DNA from: Sulfitobacter sp043557345
Lineage (GTDB): Bacteria; Pseudomonadota; Alphaproteobacteria; Rhodobacterales; Rhodobacteraceae
DNA length: 64,000 nt
Assembly: GCF_043557345.1 (NCBI RefSeq)
Contig: NZ_JBIFFV010000002.1
Span: 1 to 64,000 of the forward strand
Reading direction: 5' to 3'
The notes under the pieces: model-generated
Databases searched by the model: none
Told to the model about the DNA's origin: nothing
Seen by the model: only the letters and a program-made list of their open reading frames with translations
Translations under genes and position numbers: made by a program
Shown: positions 40,166 to 49,587 of the stretch, in pieces
Layout of the letters: every line of letters starts with the position of its first letter
Numbering within the stretch: position 1 is the stretch's first letter

Positions 40166-40272
40166 CACAACCGTGAAGACCGGGCACACGCCCCAAGGAG
40201 AGCCCGTGACACGCATCGCGGGCCAGACAAAGCAAAACCGCCCGTAGAGGGCATCACGATTGGAGTAAGACA

Positions 40273-40689
40273 ATGCGTCACGCACGTGGATACCGCCGCC
40301 TGAACCGTACACATGAACACCGCAAGGCGCTGTTCTCGAACATGGCAGGCTCGCTCATCGAGCATGAGCAGATCAAGACCACCTTGCCGAAAGCCAAGGA
40401 ACTGAAGCCGATCATCGAGAAGATGATCACGCTCGCCAAGCGCGGCGACCTGCACGCCCGCCGTCAGGCCGCAAGCAAGCTGAAGGAAGATCAGTATGTC
40501 GCCAAGCTGTTCGACGTGCTGGGCCCCCGCTACAAGGACCGTCAGGGCGGCTACGTCCGCGTCCTGAAGGCCGGCTTCCGCTATGGTGACATGGCGCCGA
40601 TGGCGATCATCGAATTCGTCGACCGCGACCGCGACGCCAAGGGTGCCGCCGACAAGGCGCGCCTGGCCGAGGAAGACGCGGCGGAATAA
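40273..40689 (+). CDS. rplQ: 50S ribosomal protein L17
   Basis: A 138-residue L17 (MRHARGYRRLNRTHEHRKAL; IEHEQIKTTLPKAKELKP). The C-terminal ~20 residues are a charged extension (DRDRDAKGAADKARLAEEDAAE in pieces). It closes the alpha block, 165 bp after rpoA. Confidence 0.97.
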   Translation: MRHARGYRRLNRTHEHRKALFSNMAGSLIEHEQIKTTLPKAKELKPIIEKMITLAKRGDLHARRQAASKLKEDQYVAKLFDVLGPRYKDRQGGYVRVLKAGFRYGDMAPMAIIEFVDRDRDAKGAADKARLAEEDAAE

Positions 40690-40711
40690 GATCCCCGCCA
40701 TCGTTATTCGG

Positions 40712-40740
40712 AAAGCCCCGCCCCTCGGCGGGGCTTTTCT
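40712..40740 (+). terminator. Intrinsic terminator after rplQ
   Basis: AAAGCCCCGCC-CCTC-GGCGGGGCTTT, 11-bp perfect stem, T tail. A GGGCAGGG octamer follows at 40747-40754. Confidence 0.93.
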
Positions 40741-40804
40741 TTTGCCGGGCAGGGGCGTTAGTTCGCAGTTGCACCGGCCCCGCTCCCTGCGCATATCTGG
40801 GGGC

Positions 40805-42178
40805 ATGAGAGCCCTTGCCCTGATCCTCATGCTGCTGGCCGCGCCGCTGATGGCGCAGCAGGTGCCCAGCTCTGCCGCGCAGATGCAGCTGAGCTTCGTG
40901 CCGCTGGTGAAACAGGCCGCCCCCGCGGTGGTGAACATCTACGCCCGCACCATCACCGAATCCCGGCGCACGCCGTTGCAGGCCGATCCCTTCTTCGAAC
41001 GTTTCTTTCGCGATCCCTTTTCCGAGCGGCCCCGGGTGCAGAATTCGCTCGGCTCCGGCGTGATCCTGTCCGCCGACGGGATCGTCGTGTCGAACTACCA
41101 TGTCGTCGGCACCGCCACCGACATCCGCGTGGTGCTGAACGACCGGCGCGAGTACAGCGCCCGCGTGCTTCTGGGCGACGCCGAGAGCGATCTGGCGATC
41201 CTCAAGCTCGAGGGCGCGGAGGATCTGCCCTTCCTTGAACTGCGCGACAGCGACGCGGTGGAAGTGGGGGAGCTGACGCTCGCCATCGGCAACCCCTTCG
41301 GTGTGGGCCAGACCGTCTCGAGCGGGATCGTCTCCGGGCTGGCGCGCTCGGGCGCGGCAGGCGGCGGCGGGCAAGGCTATTTCATTCAGACCGACGCGCC
41401 GATCAATCCCGGCAACTCCGGCGGCGCGCTCATTGACATGTCCGGGCGGCTGATCGGCGTGAACACCTCGATCCTCACCCGCTCGGGCGGCAGCAACGGC
41501 ATCGGCTTCGCCATCCCTGCCGATCTGGTCGCCGCCTTCGTCGCACAGGCCCGCGCGGGCGAGAGCGCCTTTCAACGCCCCTGGGCCGGGTTGTCGGGCC
41601 AGCCGGTGGATGCCGAGATGGCGGGGCCATTGGGGCTGGACCGTCCGGGTGGCATCATCGTCTCGGGTCTGCATGCGGCGAGCCCCTTTCACGGCGCGGG
41701 GCTGAAGGTCGGCGACGTGATCGTCAGCGTCGACGGGGAGCCGGTGAACACGCCCGCGGAGATGATCTACCGCATGTCGGTCGCGGGGCTCGGCCATTCC
41801 GCGCGCGTGGGCGTCATGCGCGCCGGTGACCTGATGGAGGTGACAGTGGCCCTGATCGCCGCGCCCGACGTGCCGGACCGGGCCGAGGTCACCTTGGGCG
41901 CCCGCAGCCTGCTGCCGGGGCTTAGGGCCGCGCGGATCAACCCGGCGGTCATTGCCGAGATGAACCTGCCCTTGGAAAGCGCGGGCGTCGTGGTGCTTGA
42001 TACGGGGCGCTTCGGCCCGCGCGTGGGGCTCCGGAACGGTGACGTGATCCTCGCGGTCAACGGCGTGGCGGTGGAAGACACGGCCGCCTTGGTGGCGCTG
42101 CTCTCGGGGCAGGTGCGGCGCATCCAGATGGTGATACAACGGGGCGACCGGCGCATGGCGCTGCAGTTCAGGGGGTAG
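40805..42178 (+). CDS. Periplasmic Do-like (DegP/DegQ) serine protease
   Basis: A 457-residue HtrA-family protease. Residues 1-18 form a signal peptide (ending APLMAQQ). The trypsin-like domain has the triad H99 (SNYHVV), D129 (ESDLAIL) and S205 (NPGNSGGAL). Two PDZ domains follow, at about 235-330 and 355-450. It should degrade or refold damaged envelope proteins. Compared with DegP it has a short LA loop and lacks the long Q-linker, closer to DegQ/DegS types. It lies 1 bp before the rarA GTG, so the two are cotranscribed. The start was chosen for the signal peptide; longer frames run through the rplQ terminator. Confidence 0.93.
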   Translation: MRALALILMLLAAPLMAQQVPSSAAQMQLSFVPLVKQAAPAVVNIYARTITESRRTPLQADPFFERFFRDPFSERPRVQNSLGSGVILSADGIVVSNYHVVGTATDIRVVLNDRREYSARVLLGDAESDLAILKLEGAEDLPFLELRDSDAVEVGELTLAIGNPFGVGQTVSSGIVSGLARSGAAGGGGQGYFIQTDAPINPGNSGGALIDMSGRLIGVNTSILTRSGGSNGIGFAIPADLVAAFVAQARAGESAFQRPWAGLSGQPVDAEMAGPLGLDRPGGIIVSGLHAASPFHGAGLKVGDVIVSVDGEPVNTPAEMIYRMSVAGLGHSARVGVMRAGDLMEVTVALIAAPDVPDRAEVTLGARSLLPGLRAARINPAVIAEMNLPLESAGVVVLDTGRFGPRVGLRNGDVILAVNGVAVEDTAALVALLSGQVRRIQMVIQRGDRRMALQFRG

Positions 42179-42179
42179 C

Positions 42180-42953
42180 GTGGCGGATCTGTTCGGAGAT
42201 ACAGACGAGGCGGAAGAGGGCGGCCACCGCCCCTTGGCCGACCGGTTGCGGCCCAAGTCACTGGCCGAGGTGATCGGGCAGGAGCAGGTGCTCGGCCCCG
42301 ATGCGCCGCTTTCGGTGATGCTGGCCGCCGGGGCGCTGTCTTCGCTGATCTTCTGGGGGCCGCCGGGCGTGGGCAAGACCACCATCGCGCGGCTTCTGGC
42401 CGACGAGACCGACCTGCATTTCGTGCAGATCAGCGCGATCTTCTCGGGCGTGCCGGAACTGCGCAAGGTGTTCGACGCGGCCAAGTTGCGCCGCAGGCAG
42501 GGGCAGGGGACGCTGCTCTTCGTCGACGAGATACACCGTTTCAACAAGGCGCAGCAGGACGGGTTTCTGCCGCATATGGAGGATGGCACCATCCTTCTGG
42601 TCGGCGCCACCACGGAAAACCCGAGCTTCGAGCTTAACGCCGCCGTGTTGAGCCGTGCGCAGGTGCTGGTGCTGGAACGCCTGCCGCATGACGATCTGGA
42701 GCGTCTGGCGCAACGGGCCGAGCGCGAATTGGGCAAGCCCCTGCCGCTGCAACCCGACGCGCGCGAGGCGCTGCTGGAGATGGCCGATGGCGACGGGCGC
42801 GCGCTGCTCAATCTGATCGAACAGGTAACGGCGTGGAAGGACGACGCGCCGCTCGACAAGGCGGGCCTCTCGAAGCGCCTGATGCGCCGCGCGGCGCAAT
42901 ACGACAAGTCGGGCGATTCGCATTACAACCTCATCTCATATTTAACTCTATAG
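42180..42953 (+). pseudogene. rarA: rarA (mgsA), native copy, 3'-truncated by insertion
   Basis: The first ~254 codons of a normal RarA/MgsA AAA+ ATPase: Walker A GPPGVGKTT (60-68), Walker B LLFVDEIHRF, sensor ATTENPSF. It starts with GTG 1 bp after the protease gene. Homology stops at GDSHYNLIS; four unrelated codons and a stop (YLTL) follow in AT-rich DNA. A full RarA has about 435-440 residues, so the C-terminal oligomerisation and helical domains are gone. The cut falls at about 42937-42939. The product, if made, could not form the normal tetramer. The missing 3' part is not found elsewhere in the window. A complete, divergent rarA lies 9 kb downstream inside the inserted element. Confidence 0.92.
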
Positions 42954-42961
42954 ACCAAAGC

Positions 42962-43017
42962 AAAAAAATACCCAAACCAGCGTTTTGAGGGTCGTTTCGA
43001 CGACGGGGTATATTTTT
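42962..43017. other. Nested inverted repeats at the island's left end
   Basis: About 25 bp inside the left junction, AAAAAA-TA-CCC (42962-42973) is imperfectly inverted as GGGG-TA-TATTTTT (43006-43017). Between them is a perfect hairpin GTCGT-TTCG-ACGAC (42991-43004). It lies between the cut site and the first recombinase gene, the place expected for recombinase binding sites or for that operon's promoter. Confidence 0.55.
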
Positions 43018-43088
43018 ACGGCAAAATGTAATATTGAATGGTGAATTAACTACCTGCCCACAGCCTGCAGATCATCATCAGGAGCAGT

Positions 43089-44252
43089 ATGAGCGGATTT
43101 GAGGTTGTCACTTGCGAAGTCGAACACCAAGGCATGGTGAGAACCGTCAAGATGATCCGAGACGGTGATACGCTCGCACCCTACTTCCCTGCGTCTATCT
43201 GGCTCATGAATGAATACTACCGGAAGCCGAGAGGCTATGATCAACTGGCTCACCAAGTCGCAAATTTCCTGAACTTTGCCAAAAGCAAAGGGATAGAGCC
43301 TCTCCAAGTCGATGCGTTCTTTCTCGAAGCATACTTAGACAAACATCTCTTTCAAGAGAAGCGATTAGAAGCGACTACCGTTGAACACTATCACGGGTTC
43401 ATCGCAAAGTTCTATAGGGCGATGGAGCATCTGGGGTTCATTGAGAAGGCTATAGAGGTATCGGAATACATAAATCATAGTCTGCAAGAGGAAGTGAATC
43501 TGGCGGCCGGAACAAAGAATTCACTCGATCCGTTTGGCCTTTACGCGAAATACCTTTCCTATAAAGACTTCGAAACCCTCTCTGGTTACGTTGTTAAAAA
43601 GAACGCGAGGCTAAGAAGGCGAGATGAACTCATACTTCGTGTAGCCTACGAGACCGGTTGCCGCGGCGCTGAAATTGTTGATCCCGACAACTTCAGTATT
43701 CCAAGAATTAGGAGTGAGCTGAAGAAAGCTGAAAGCAGCCAGAGAAACGAATTTTTGTACGCAATCATTGGTAAGGGGCGGGGTTCCGGAAAGGTACGGA
43801 AGATTGCTTTCCCAACTGCCTTGGCGAAGGATATCCTCCGCTATGTTAATACCTTTCATGTGTCGGGCGATATTGCGTTTGGGTCGGCGCGCGACAGAAG
43901 ATTAAGCACGTCATATCCGTCAAAAATTTATAAGTCTTGCAAGGACGCCATACTATTGAATGGGAATGCGAACACTCCCAATCTCGATATGTGGATACGG
44001 CATAGCCGGACACGGACATTCCACGGATTGAGACATACCTACGCGACTAACCTTGCAAATAGGCTTCGCGCTTTGAACGAAAACTATGAGCAGCTTAGAG
44101 AGAGGTTAGGGCATGAAAGTCTCGACACCACGAATATATACATCAACTTCGAAATCCTTCTCCATGGCAACGCCGAAGAACAGAATGCCAAAATGGTCGA
44201 TCAAACATCTGATGCCAGCCAAGTCCGCTACTTGACGGAGGAGTTTGAATGA
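43089..44252 (+). CDS. Tyrosine recombinase 1 (GinA-like)
   Basis: A 387-residue tyrosine recombinase with a complete active site: R192 (YETGCRGAEIV), K in GKGRGSGK (229-235), H312-GL-R315 (HGLRHTYAT), H342 (LGHESLDTTNIY) and nucleophile Y351. The N-terminal ~150 residues form the core-binding domain. It is the only one of the three recombinases with textbook motifs, so it probably performs strand cleavage. Base composition is much more AT-rich than the rarA fragment before it. AGGAGC precedes the ATG, and the gene overlaps the next by 4 bp. Confidence 0.93.
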   Translation: MSGFEVVTCEVEHQGMVRTVKMIRDGDTLAPYFPASIWLMNEYYRKPRGYDQLAHQVANFLNFAKSKGIEPLQVDAFFLEAYLDKHLFQEKRLEATTVEHYHGFIAKFYRAMEHLGFIEKAIEVSEYINHSLQEEVNLAAGTKNSLDPFGLYAKYLSYKDFETLSGYVVKKNARLRRRDELILRVAYETGCRGAEIVDPDNFSIPRIRSELKKAESSQRNEFLYAIIGKGRGSGKVRKIAFPTALAKDILRYVNTFHVSGDIAFGSARDRRLSTSYPSKIYKSCKDAILLNGNANTPNLDMWIRHSRTRTFHGLRHTYATNLANRLRALNENYEQLRERLGHESLDTTNIYINFEILLHGNAEEQNAKMVDQTSDASQVRYLTEEFE

Positions 44253-46498
44253 CTAATCGATCTTCATTTGCGGAAGCGCGTTTAATTCGTGGAGGCCTTA
44301 CTGAAGAAGAGAGCGACTATGCTGCAGAATACCGTAGCAACGTCCAGAATGTACCAGGCACATTGAAGGGGGTGGCACGGATTGGTGTAGATAGCCTCGG
44401 CGTGGTTCAAGAGGTTGGCGTCCCTGCCCAACTACGATGCCACCGATATATCGGGCCGATGATTGCAGTCATAAATTCCCCAGAATCGGGCATCACAGCT
44501 TCCCGTGTGCCAAGTTATAAAAGAGCATTTGAATATATAGTGAAGGTAGCGGTCAGCGGTGAAGAATCAGACAGGCGTTATTTTGGAAGAGCGCTACTCA
44601 AGCGTTTAAAGTCTGAGTTGACATCAGAATACAGCATTAAGGCAAGCATGGACGACGCCAAGAGGCTGTTCAATAAAGCCGCCGATAAGAGCGATGATCT
44701 AAAAGTGAAGCGCGAGATCAGAACCCTTATCGGGGGGAAGGGGGCAAAAGCCCTCGATAGCGGCTATTGGCCAAACCTAAGAGCGGTAGAAAGATACCCG
44801 ACCAGGTCTCTCGAAGATGTATTCGGCGATAGTCTTAACTATACGAATGAGCAGTACATCGATGCTGTTACTGATTATGCATCTGCGTTTATCCGAAAAT
44901 GGTCAGATGTTCGAAAGCGACTTCGGAACGAACATCCAGAGCTATATGCTAAGATCTGTGATGCGGTGACGCGGATCGGCGTGGAACGGCTCAAGAAGAT
45001 TGAAAGAACACAAGCGTACTCACCCAGAGTTCTGAAATGGGAGAATGAGTGGTTCGAAATCTTGGGTATTAACATCGAGATTCTGGTGGCTATGGATGAT
45101 GCGTTTCTCAATGCAATCGCAATGTCCCAATGGCGGAAGTCAATACATTTCGAACGTTTTTCATCCGCAGTGAATTTGGCCAAAAATGGAGCGAAGGGTT
45201 TCGCAGACCAGCTTTTAAAAGTCACTGCGTCATGTTCATACCCGAAATCTCAATGGTCTATTTGGGAAAATGGAGGGAAGAATTTCTCCATTATGTCCAG
45301 ATTAATGCTTTCACTTCTCGACTTCTTAGGCCCCAGTTTGGAAGAAGAGACGTGCCTTGTCTGGCTGTTGGCATCACGAAGAATTCAGTTGTCTAACACG
45401 GTTCGCCTCAAACGGGCGCAAATTGATGAAGATGCGACAGGAATTTGGATTAGAAGCTTCAAGGGGCGGAGTGGTAAGGCCGAGAACGTTTGTATTAAGA
45501 AGAATACTAGGATGGGTCGAGCGCTTAAAGCATATCTGTGGGACTATGATCAGCGCCCATTGGGGAATGTCGTTTCTGAAGCGATGATATCACCCTATAA
45601 ACCGCAGACTGCCCGTTTTAGCTCCACCTGGAATTTCTATCATTTGGCTTTCTCCGATCACTCGGAAGGGCTGATCGAGTACGGTTTGTCAGACGCAAAC
45701 TTAATTGTAGTTAAACAGATATACTTAAGCGTCGTTCAAGTCAAACGTCAGAATGGCAGAGCGTTTAATTTTGGTGACGTCGAAAGGCGTACGGCTAAAG
45801 CGCTGCTTCCTTCGGCAATTGCTCAGTCGCATGTATATGCGGAAGAAGCAAAACGAGGAGGATTCATTAAATCCACTACGCTGCTGAAGTCCTATTACAG
45901 TGAAGATCCAGATGAACTCTCACGACAAGCGCAGAATGAATTTCATACATTGAAGACCCGTGAGGAAATCTATCGGGCGCGGTCGAGAGATAAAGTGAAG
46001 CTGAGGAAGGGCAGGGCGTTTGCCGCCGCCGTGTCAGAGGAAATGGCCAGTATTTCACATGATATTATTGGTGAATGGGAGGAGAGAACAAGCCCGTTTT
46101 CAGTTTCTGCTTTAGTGGATTTTATAGGCTTGCGGGGAAGTAGTCTCGAAGCTCCTCCCGAAACAATCCTAGCGGCCGCCAAGGCAGAGAAATTTATTGT
46201 CGAAAAAAGCGGTTTGATTAAAAAGGATGGAATGATTTATCTCTTCGATTCCGGTCTCACGGCTCGCATGATGATGGAAGAGGTGCGCCATATCGAGGGA
46301 GAGTTAGAGGGTCTTTTTGCCACCCAAGACCTCGACAAGGCTATCAATGCGTGGGCAAAGCTTAACTTTCTTGAGTTGCTCCTGAAGCGCTTCAGTGCTG
46401 TCAGTCTGAAAGATGCATCTGAAAAATATGGGCATTTGGAACGCAGGATACCACATGCACCGATATCGGAAGGGGGGAACTCATGGATCGTGGAATGA
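44249..46498 (+). CDS. Large tyrosine-recombinase-like protein 2 (GinB-like)
   Basis: A 749-residue protein. A central segment looks like the first half of a recombinase active site (LLASRRIQLSNTV with candidate Arg near residue 380; SFKGRSGKAEN with candidate Lys). The later HxxR box is not recognisable: the matching stretch reads AIAQSHVYAEEAKRGG, and a possible Tyr is in LLKSYYSEDP. It is therefore either a degenerate recombinase with an architectural role or a strongly diverged enzyme. A long N-terminal region and a C-terminal ~150-residue tail have no recognisable domain. ATGA overlap with the first recombinase and a 16-bp overlap with the third show tight coupling. Confidence 0.8.
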   Translation: MTNRSSFAEARLIRGGLTEEESDYAAEYRSNVQNVPGTLKGVARIGVDSLGVVQEVGVPAQLRCHRYIGPMIAVINSPESGITASRVPSYKRAFEYIVKVAVSGEESDRRYFGRALLKRLKSELTSEYSIKASMDDAKRLFNKAADKSDDLKVKREIRTLIGGKGAKALDSGYWPNLRAVERYPTRSLEDVFGDSLNYTNEQYIDAVTDYASAFIRKWSDVRKRLRNEHPELYAKICDAVTRIGVERLKKIERTQAYSPRVLKWENEWFEILGINIEILVAMDDAFLNAIAMSQWRKSIHFERFSSAVNLAKNGAKGFADQLLKVTASCSYPKSQWSIWENGGKNFSIMSRLMLSLLDFLGPSLEEETCLVWLLASRRIQLSNTVRLKRAQIDEDATGIWIRSFKGRSGKAENVCIKKNTRMGRALKAYLWDYDQRPLGNVVSEAMISPYKPQTARFSSTWNFYHLAFSDHSEGLIEYGLSDANLIVVKQIYLSVVQVKRQNGRAFNFGDVERRTAKALLPSAIAQSHVYAEEAKRGGFIKSTTLLKSYYSEDPDELSRQAQNEFHTLKTREEIYRARSRDKVKLRKGRAFAAAVSEEMASISHDIIGEWEERTSPFSVSALVDFIGLRGSSLEAPPETILAAAKAEKFIVEKSGLIKKDGMIYLFDSGLTARMMMEEVRHIEGELEGLFATQDLDKAINAWAKLNFLELLLKRFSAVSLKDASEKYGHLERRIPHAPISEGGNSWIVE

Positions 46499-48492
46499 TA
46501 GATGCTGCTAGTTCGTCTGACGGTGCTCCTCTCATTGACTCTTCTTGTTACGCCAAGAACCCAGGTAAGTATTTCGACGATATTTGGTTTATTCATCACG
46601 TCGATTCAGGCGAGGTAGTGAAAATTGACTTTAGGAGTCGTTTCGGGGAGCTTCGAAGCTGGCAGCAGCTGGTCGCAAAGAATATTGTGTTCTTGCGTTG
46701 TGAAGGAGTGGATAATGGCTTTGCGACTGTGCAGAGTCCCAGAAGCATGAGTTCTACCTATGGTAACATTGCCTCAGTATTTCATTTCATGAACAGTAAG
46801 TTTCAGGGGCGACTGCTAGCTGATCTCAGTGAGAGTGAACTTATAGAGCTCGTGATACACAATATCGATGGTTCGATTGCTCGGGGGCCCACGGTGTTCA
46901 GTAGAATTCGTCTACTTGCGTGGATGTATGATCTGCGGTACGCGGAGCACCGTTTGGTGCCTGAGCAGTACTTACCGGCGTCTAATCTAAGTGGGCGTTG
47001 GGAAGACCTTTGCTCAGTATGGGTGAGAGATGCCGGCGAAAGCTACGCAGATTGGCGGGCTGGCGGAAGTTTTTCGATCGTTCCTTTCGAAATTGCTTTG
47101 GCTGTCCTAGGTTATTGTTTCCAGCTGATAAAATCGGATGAGACCAAATACGTCCTCGCGTGGTTTCAAACGGAACGAAGGCTTCGCGAAGAGGGAAGGC
47201 TTCCTAGTTGGAAGACCGCTGGCCAATTTTTCTCAAATTTTGGTGAACGGAGCACATGCTATGGCAGCCGATTAAAGGCTTGGTCTGTAGATCAAGTGTT
47301 CTTCGAGGAGCTTTGCAAGTGTTACCCGAACGTGAAGTCGAGAGATCAGCTTCCCCTTCCATCAATCCCATTCGCGATTGGCACACATTCAATTAAGAGT
47401 TCAATTACCCGAAAGGGGGACCATCTTCTTACAGCATGTTATTTGGCGATTCTTATTTTGACTGGTATCCGACATAGTGAAGCGAGCGGAATGGCACGCG
47501 ACGCGTTCGAGAAAAAGGGGGCGGACTATATCTTCGCGTCGAACATCGAAAAAACCAACCATGGGGTCGTTACGGATCGGCATGTTTCGGCTGCTGTCGC
47601 CGATTTTATCGATGTCCTGGATGGTCTAGGTGGCGTCGGCTTGACCTGCGAGAGGAGGAAAGAGCTTTTCTCCTACTTTAGGTATAGTTTCAACTCGCAG
47701 AACCAGCCGGTATACTCTCTGAATAAAAACGCTATTAACGTTACGATGCAGGTTAATTCCTTCTACGAGATTTTTCTTGAGGGACAGGGTGATGATGTCC
47801 GTAACTATTGCCCGCACGTAACAGCTCATGGATTCCGCCATGCTTGGGCCGAGTTTGCCATGCGCCGTTTCGATGGAAATATTATGCCACTTATCCGCGA
47901 TCATTACCGGCACCATTTCGGGTCGAAAATGACTGGAGTCTACACGCATAATAAGGTCGAGCTGTCGGAGTATCAGCACCTTGGTAGGCGCCAGATTTTT
48001 GAACTCGTCAGTCGATACGTAGATGGTGCTGCCACCCTCCATGGGCAGCTGGGTGAATTCCTCACGAGGCAAGCGGACAATATTGGTTTAGTCGAGATGC
48101 ACGATAAGAGTGCGCGTGATGCAACCATTAGGCAGATTATAGAAGAGCATGTTGGCGAGCCGATTGTCACCCCTCATGAATATGGTTTATGTGTTTTGAC
48201 TGAGAACACAAAACAACTCGCGAATTGCCGTGACGAAGCGGGTATTCCAAGAACCCAAACGGCTGATGTAGATAGCTGCGTAGGGTGTGTAAATAGTTGC
48301 ATAATAAAACAAACTGACAACAAGGATGATCCTCACTTCCTGACATTAAAACGACGTCTTGCGACCTACCGAGCGGAGGCTCAGGAATGGCAAGGCAATG
48401 ATCTGATCGGCCCACTGTTCGTTGATGGCGCTCAAAAGACTCTTAGGGCTCTGGAGGCTCTGGTGAGAAAAATGGAGAAGGTGGATGTCTGA
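46483..48492 (+). CDS. Large tyrosine recombinase 3 with Cys-rich tail (GinC-like)
   Basis: A 669-residue protein. Recombinase motifs lie at R330 (ILTGIRHSEASG), K357 (SNIEKTNHG), H449-GF-R452 (HGFRHAWAE), H477/H478 and Y487 (MTGVYTHNK), so a full active site is plausible. The last ~120 residues contain spaced cysteines, LCVLTEN, ANCRDEAG and SCVGCVNSC, resembling a zinc-binding tail. The N-terminal 300 residues are of unknown fold. Start at 46483 lies inside the previous gene; an ATG four codons later is possible. It overlaps the next gene by 8 bp. Confidence 0.87.
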   Translation: MDRGMIDAASSSDGAPLIDSSCYAKNPGKYFDDIWFIHHVDSGEVVKIDFRSRFGELRSWQQLVAKNIVFLRCEGVDNGFATVQSPRSMSSTYGNIASVFHFMNSKFQGRLLADLSESELIELVIHNIDGSIARGPTVFSRIRLLAWMYDLRYAEHRLVPEQYLPASNLSGRWEDLCSVWVRDAGESYADWRAGGSFSIVPFEIALAVLGYCFQLIKSDETKYVLAWFQTERRLREEGRLPSWKTAGQFFSNFGERSTCYGSRLKAWSVDQVFFEELCKCYPNVKSRDQLPLPSIPFAIGTHSIKSSITRKGDHLLTACYLAILILTGIRHSEASGMARDAFEKKGADYIFASNIEKTNHGVVTDRHVSAAVADFIDVLDGLGGVGLTCERRKELFSYFRYSFNSQNQPVYSLNKNAINVTMQVNSFYEIFLEGQGDDVRNYCPHVTAHGFRHAWAEFAMRRFDGNIMPLIRDHYRHHFGSKMTGVYTHNKVELSEYQHLGRRQIFELVSRYVDGAATLHGQLGEFLTRQADNIGLVEMHDKSARDATIRQIIEEHVGEPIVTPHEYGLCVLTENTKQLANCRDEAGIPRTQTADVDSCVGCVNSCIIKQTDNKDDPHFLTLKRRLATYRAEAQEWQGNDLIGPLFVDGAQKTLRALEALVRKMEKVDV

Positions 48493-49150
48493 CCTTGAAA
48501 TGGAAGATTTTGATCTCGATTTCTCTCCTCAGCTGCCTGACAAAGCTCGCCCGCCTCTCTGGTATTATGATGCTGATGTTGCGCAAAGCTACAAAAGCAT
48601 TGTGGATGTCGCACTCGTAGCGTTCGAGAAGAAGCTGGCATTCACCCGGGGATTGAAGCCCGGACGCACAGTCAAAATCAAGGAGTGGAAATTGGTCGCC
48701 GCAACTCTCAACAAAGCAGCGGGGCTCAACGAGGGACACCTCAGAAATAAGGATCGGCGAGATGTTCTGCGCACTGTAGAGTTCATAGGGTCGCTGAACA
48801 CGCGCTTGGAGGCCGCGATCAAGGCCCGGAGTTTGAGCAACGCTAGGCCCTCAGCAACTGAGAGAAAGGCCGCCTACTCCGCCCTGCTTGAAAAGTATCG
48901 TAAGCTCGAGCAGATAAAGCTTTCGGAGTATGCCAAAGCGGCGTTCGAGCAAAACATGGCCGATCGCCTAGCGTCCCAGAACCATTCCTATGTTTCGCTA
49001 TTCCAACAGAACAATCGTCTTCTCGAAAATAACGCCAAGTTGGATGAGGATGTAGAGCGACTACAAGGGAAGCTTGTTGAAGCATACGAAGAGATCAGCA
49101 GGCTTAAAGATCAGTTGAGGACCAAGTTCCAGATGAAGGTGGCGGAATAA
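48485..49150 (+). CDS. Island coiled-coil protein (GinD-like candidate)
   Basis: A 221-residue charged protein. Residues 1-40 are acidic with aromatic residues, about 40-105 could fold as a small helical DNA-binding domain (VKIKEWKLVAATLNKAAGLNEGHL in pieces), and about 120-220 are a long coiled coil (heptads through LLENNAKLDEDVERLQGKL). In GInt islands a small fourth protein follows the recombinases and is needed for recombination; this gene has that position. The assignment is by context. It overlaps the third recombinase by 8 bp and the next gene by 1 bp. Confidence 0.7.
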   Translation: MSDLEMEDFDLDFSPQLPDKARPPLWYYDADVAQSYKSIVDVALVAFEKKLAFTRGLKPGRTVKIKEWKLVAATLNKAAGLNEGHLRNKDRRDVLRTVEFIGSLNTRLEAAIKARSLSNARPSATERKAAYSALLEKYRKLEQIKLSEYAKAAFEQNMADRLASQNHSYVSLFQQNNRLLENNAKLDEDVERLQGKLVEAYEEISRLKDQLRTKFQMKVAE

Positions 49151-49584
49151 TGTCCAGCGGTCGGCAATTAGGGAGCGAGAACTTTGCTCGCTTCGTTGCA
49201 TGGGTCTCTGAGCGGGAAGCGCGGGGTGATCATGCGGACTATATTCGTCGGGGTAAGCTAAACCGCAAGGAGGTTGCCACTGAGCTTGGCTTCAACAGAC
49301 GTTCATTTGGACAGAACCCCGCCATCAAACAACTCGTCGAAGAACTCGACGTTCGATGGGGTTCGCAACATCCAGCCCTATCCAAATCCATCGCTGAGGA
49401 AAGCGCCGCGAGGGAAAGAGCCAATGATCGAATGAAGCGCACAGCGACGTCGAATTCGAAGCTGTTGCAGCGGATCGCAAGCTTGCAAGAGGAGAACCGA
49501 CAATTGCGCCGTGAACTCGAAGAGGTGAAGCATTTCAAGTCGGCGAGAGATGCCTTCTTGGAGACGACGAAAGACTTCCGCTGA
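49150..49584 (+). CDS. Small HTH-plus-coiled-coil protein
   Basis: A 144-residue protein. Residues about 35-75 look like a helix-turn-helix (LNRKEVATELGFNRRSFGQN), and residues about 85-135 are a coiled coil (LLQRIASLQEENRQLRREL). The layout recalls KfrA-like DNA-binding proteins. It starts on the last base of the previous stop codon (TAATG) and ends 3 bp before the helicase gene. Probably an accessory DNA-binding factor of the island; either this or the preceding protein could be the GinD counterpart. Confidence 0.7.
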   Translation: MSSGRQLGSENFARFVAWVSEREARGDHADYIRRGKLNRKEVATELGFNRRSFGQNPAIKQLVEELDVRWGSQHPALSKSIAEESAARERANDRMKRTATSNSKLLQRIASLQEENRQLRRELEEVKHFKSARDAFLETTKDFR

Positions 49585-49587
49585 CCC

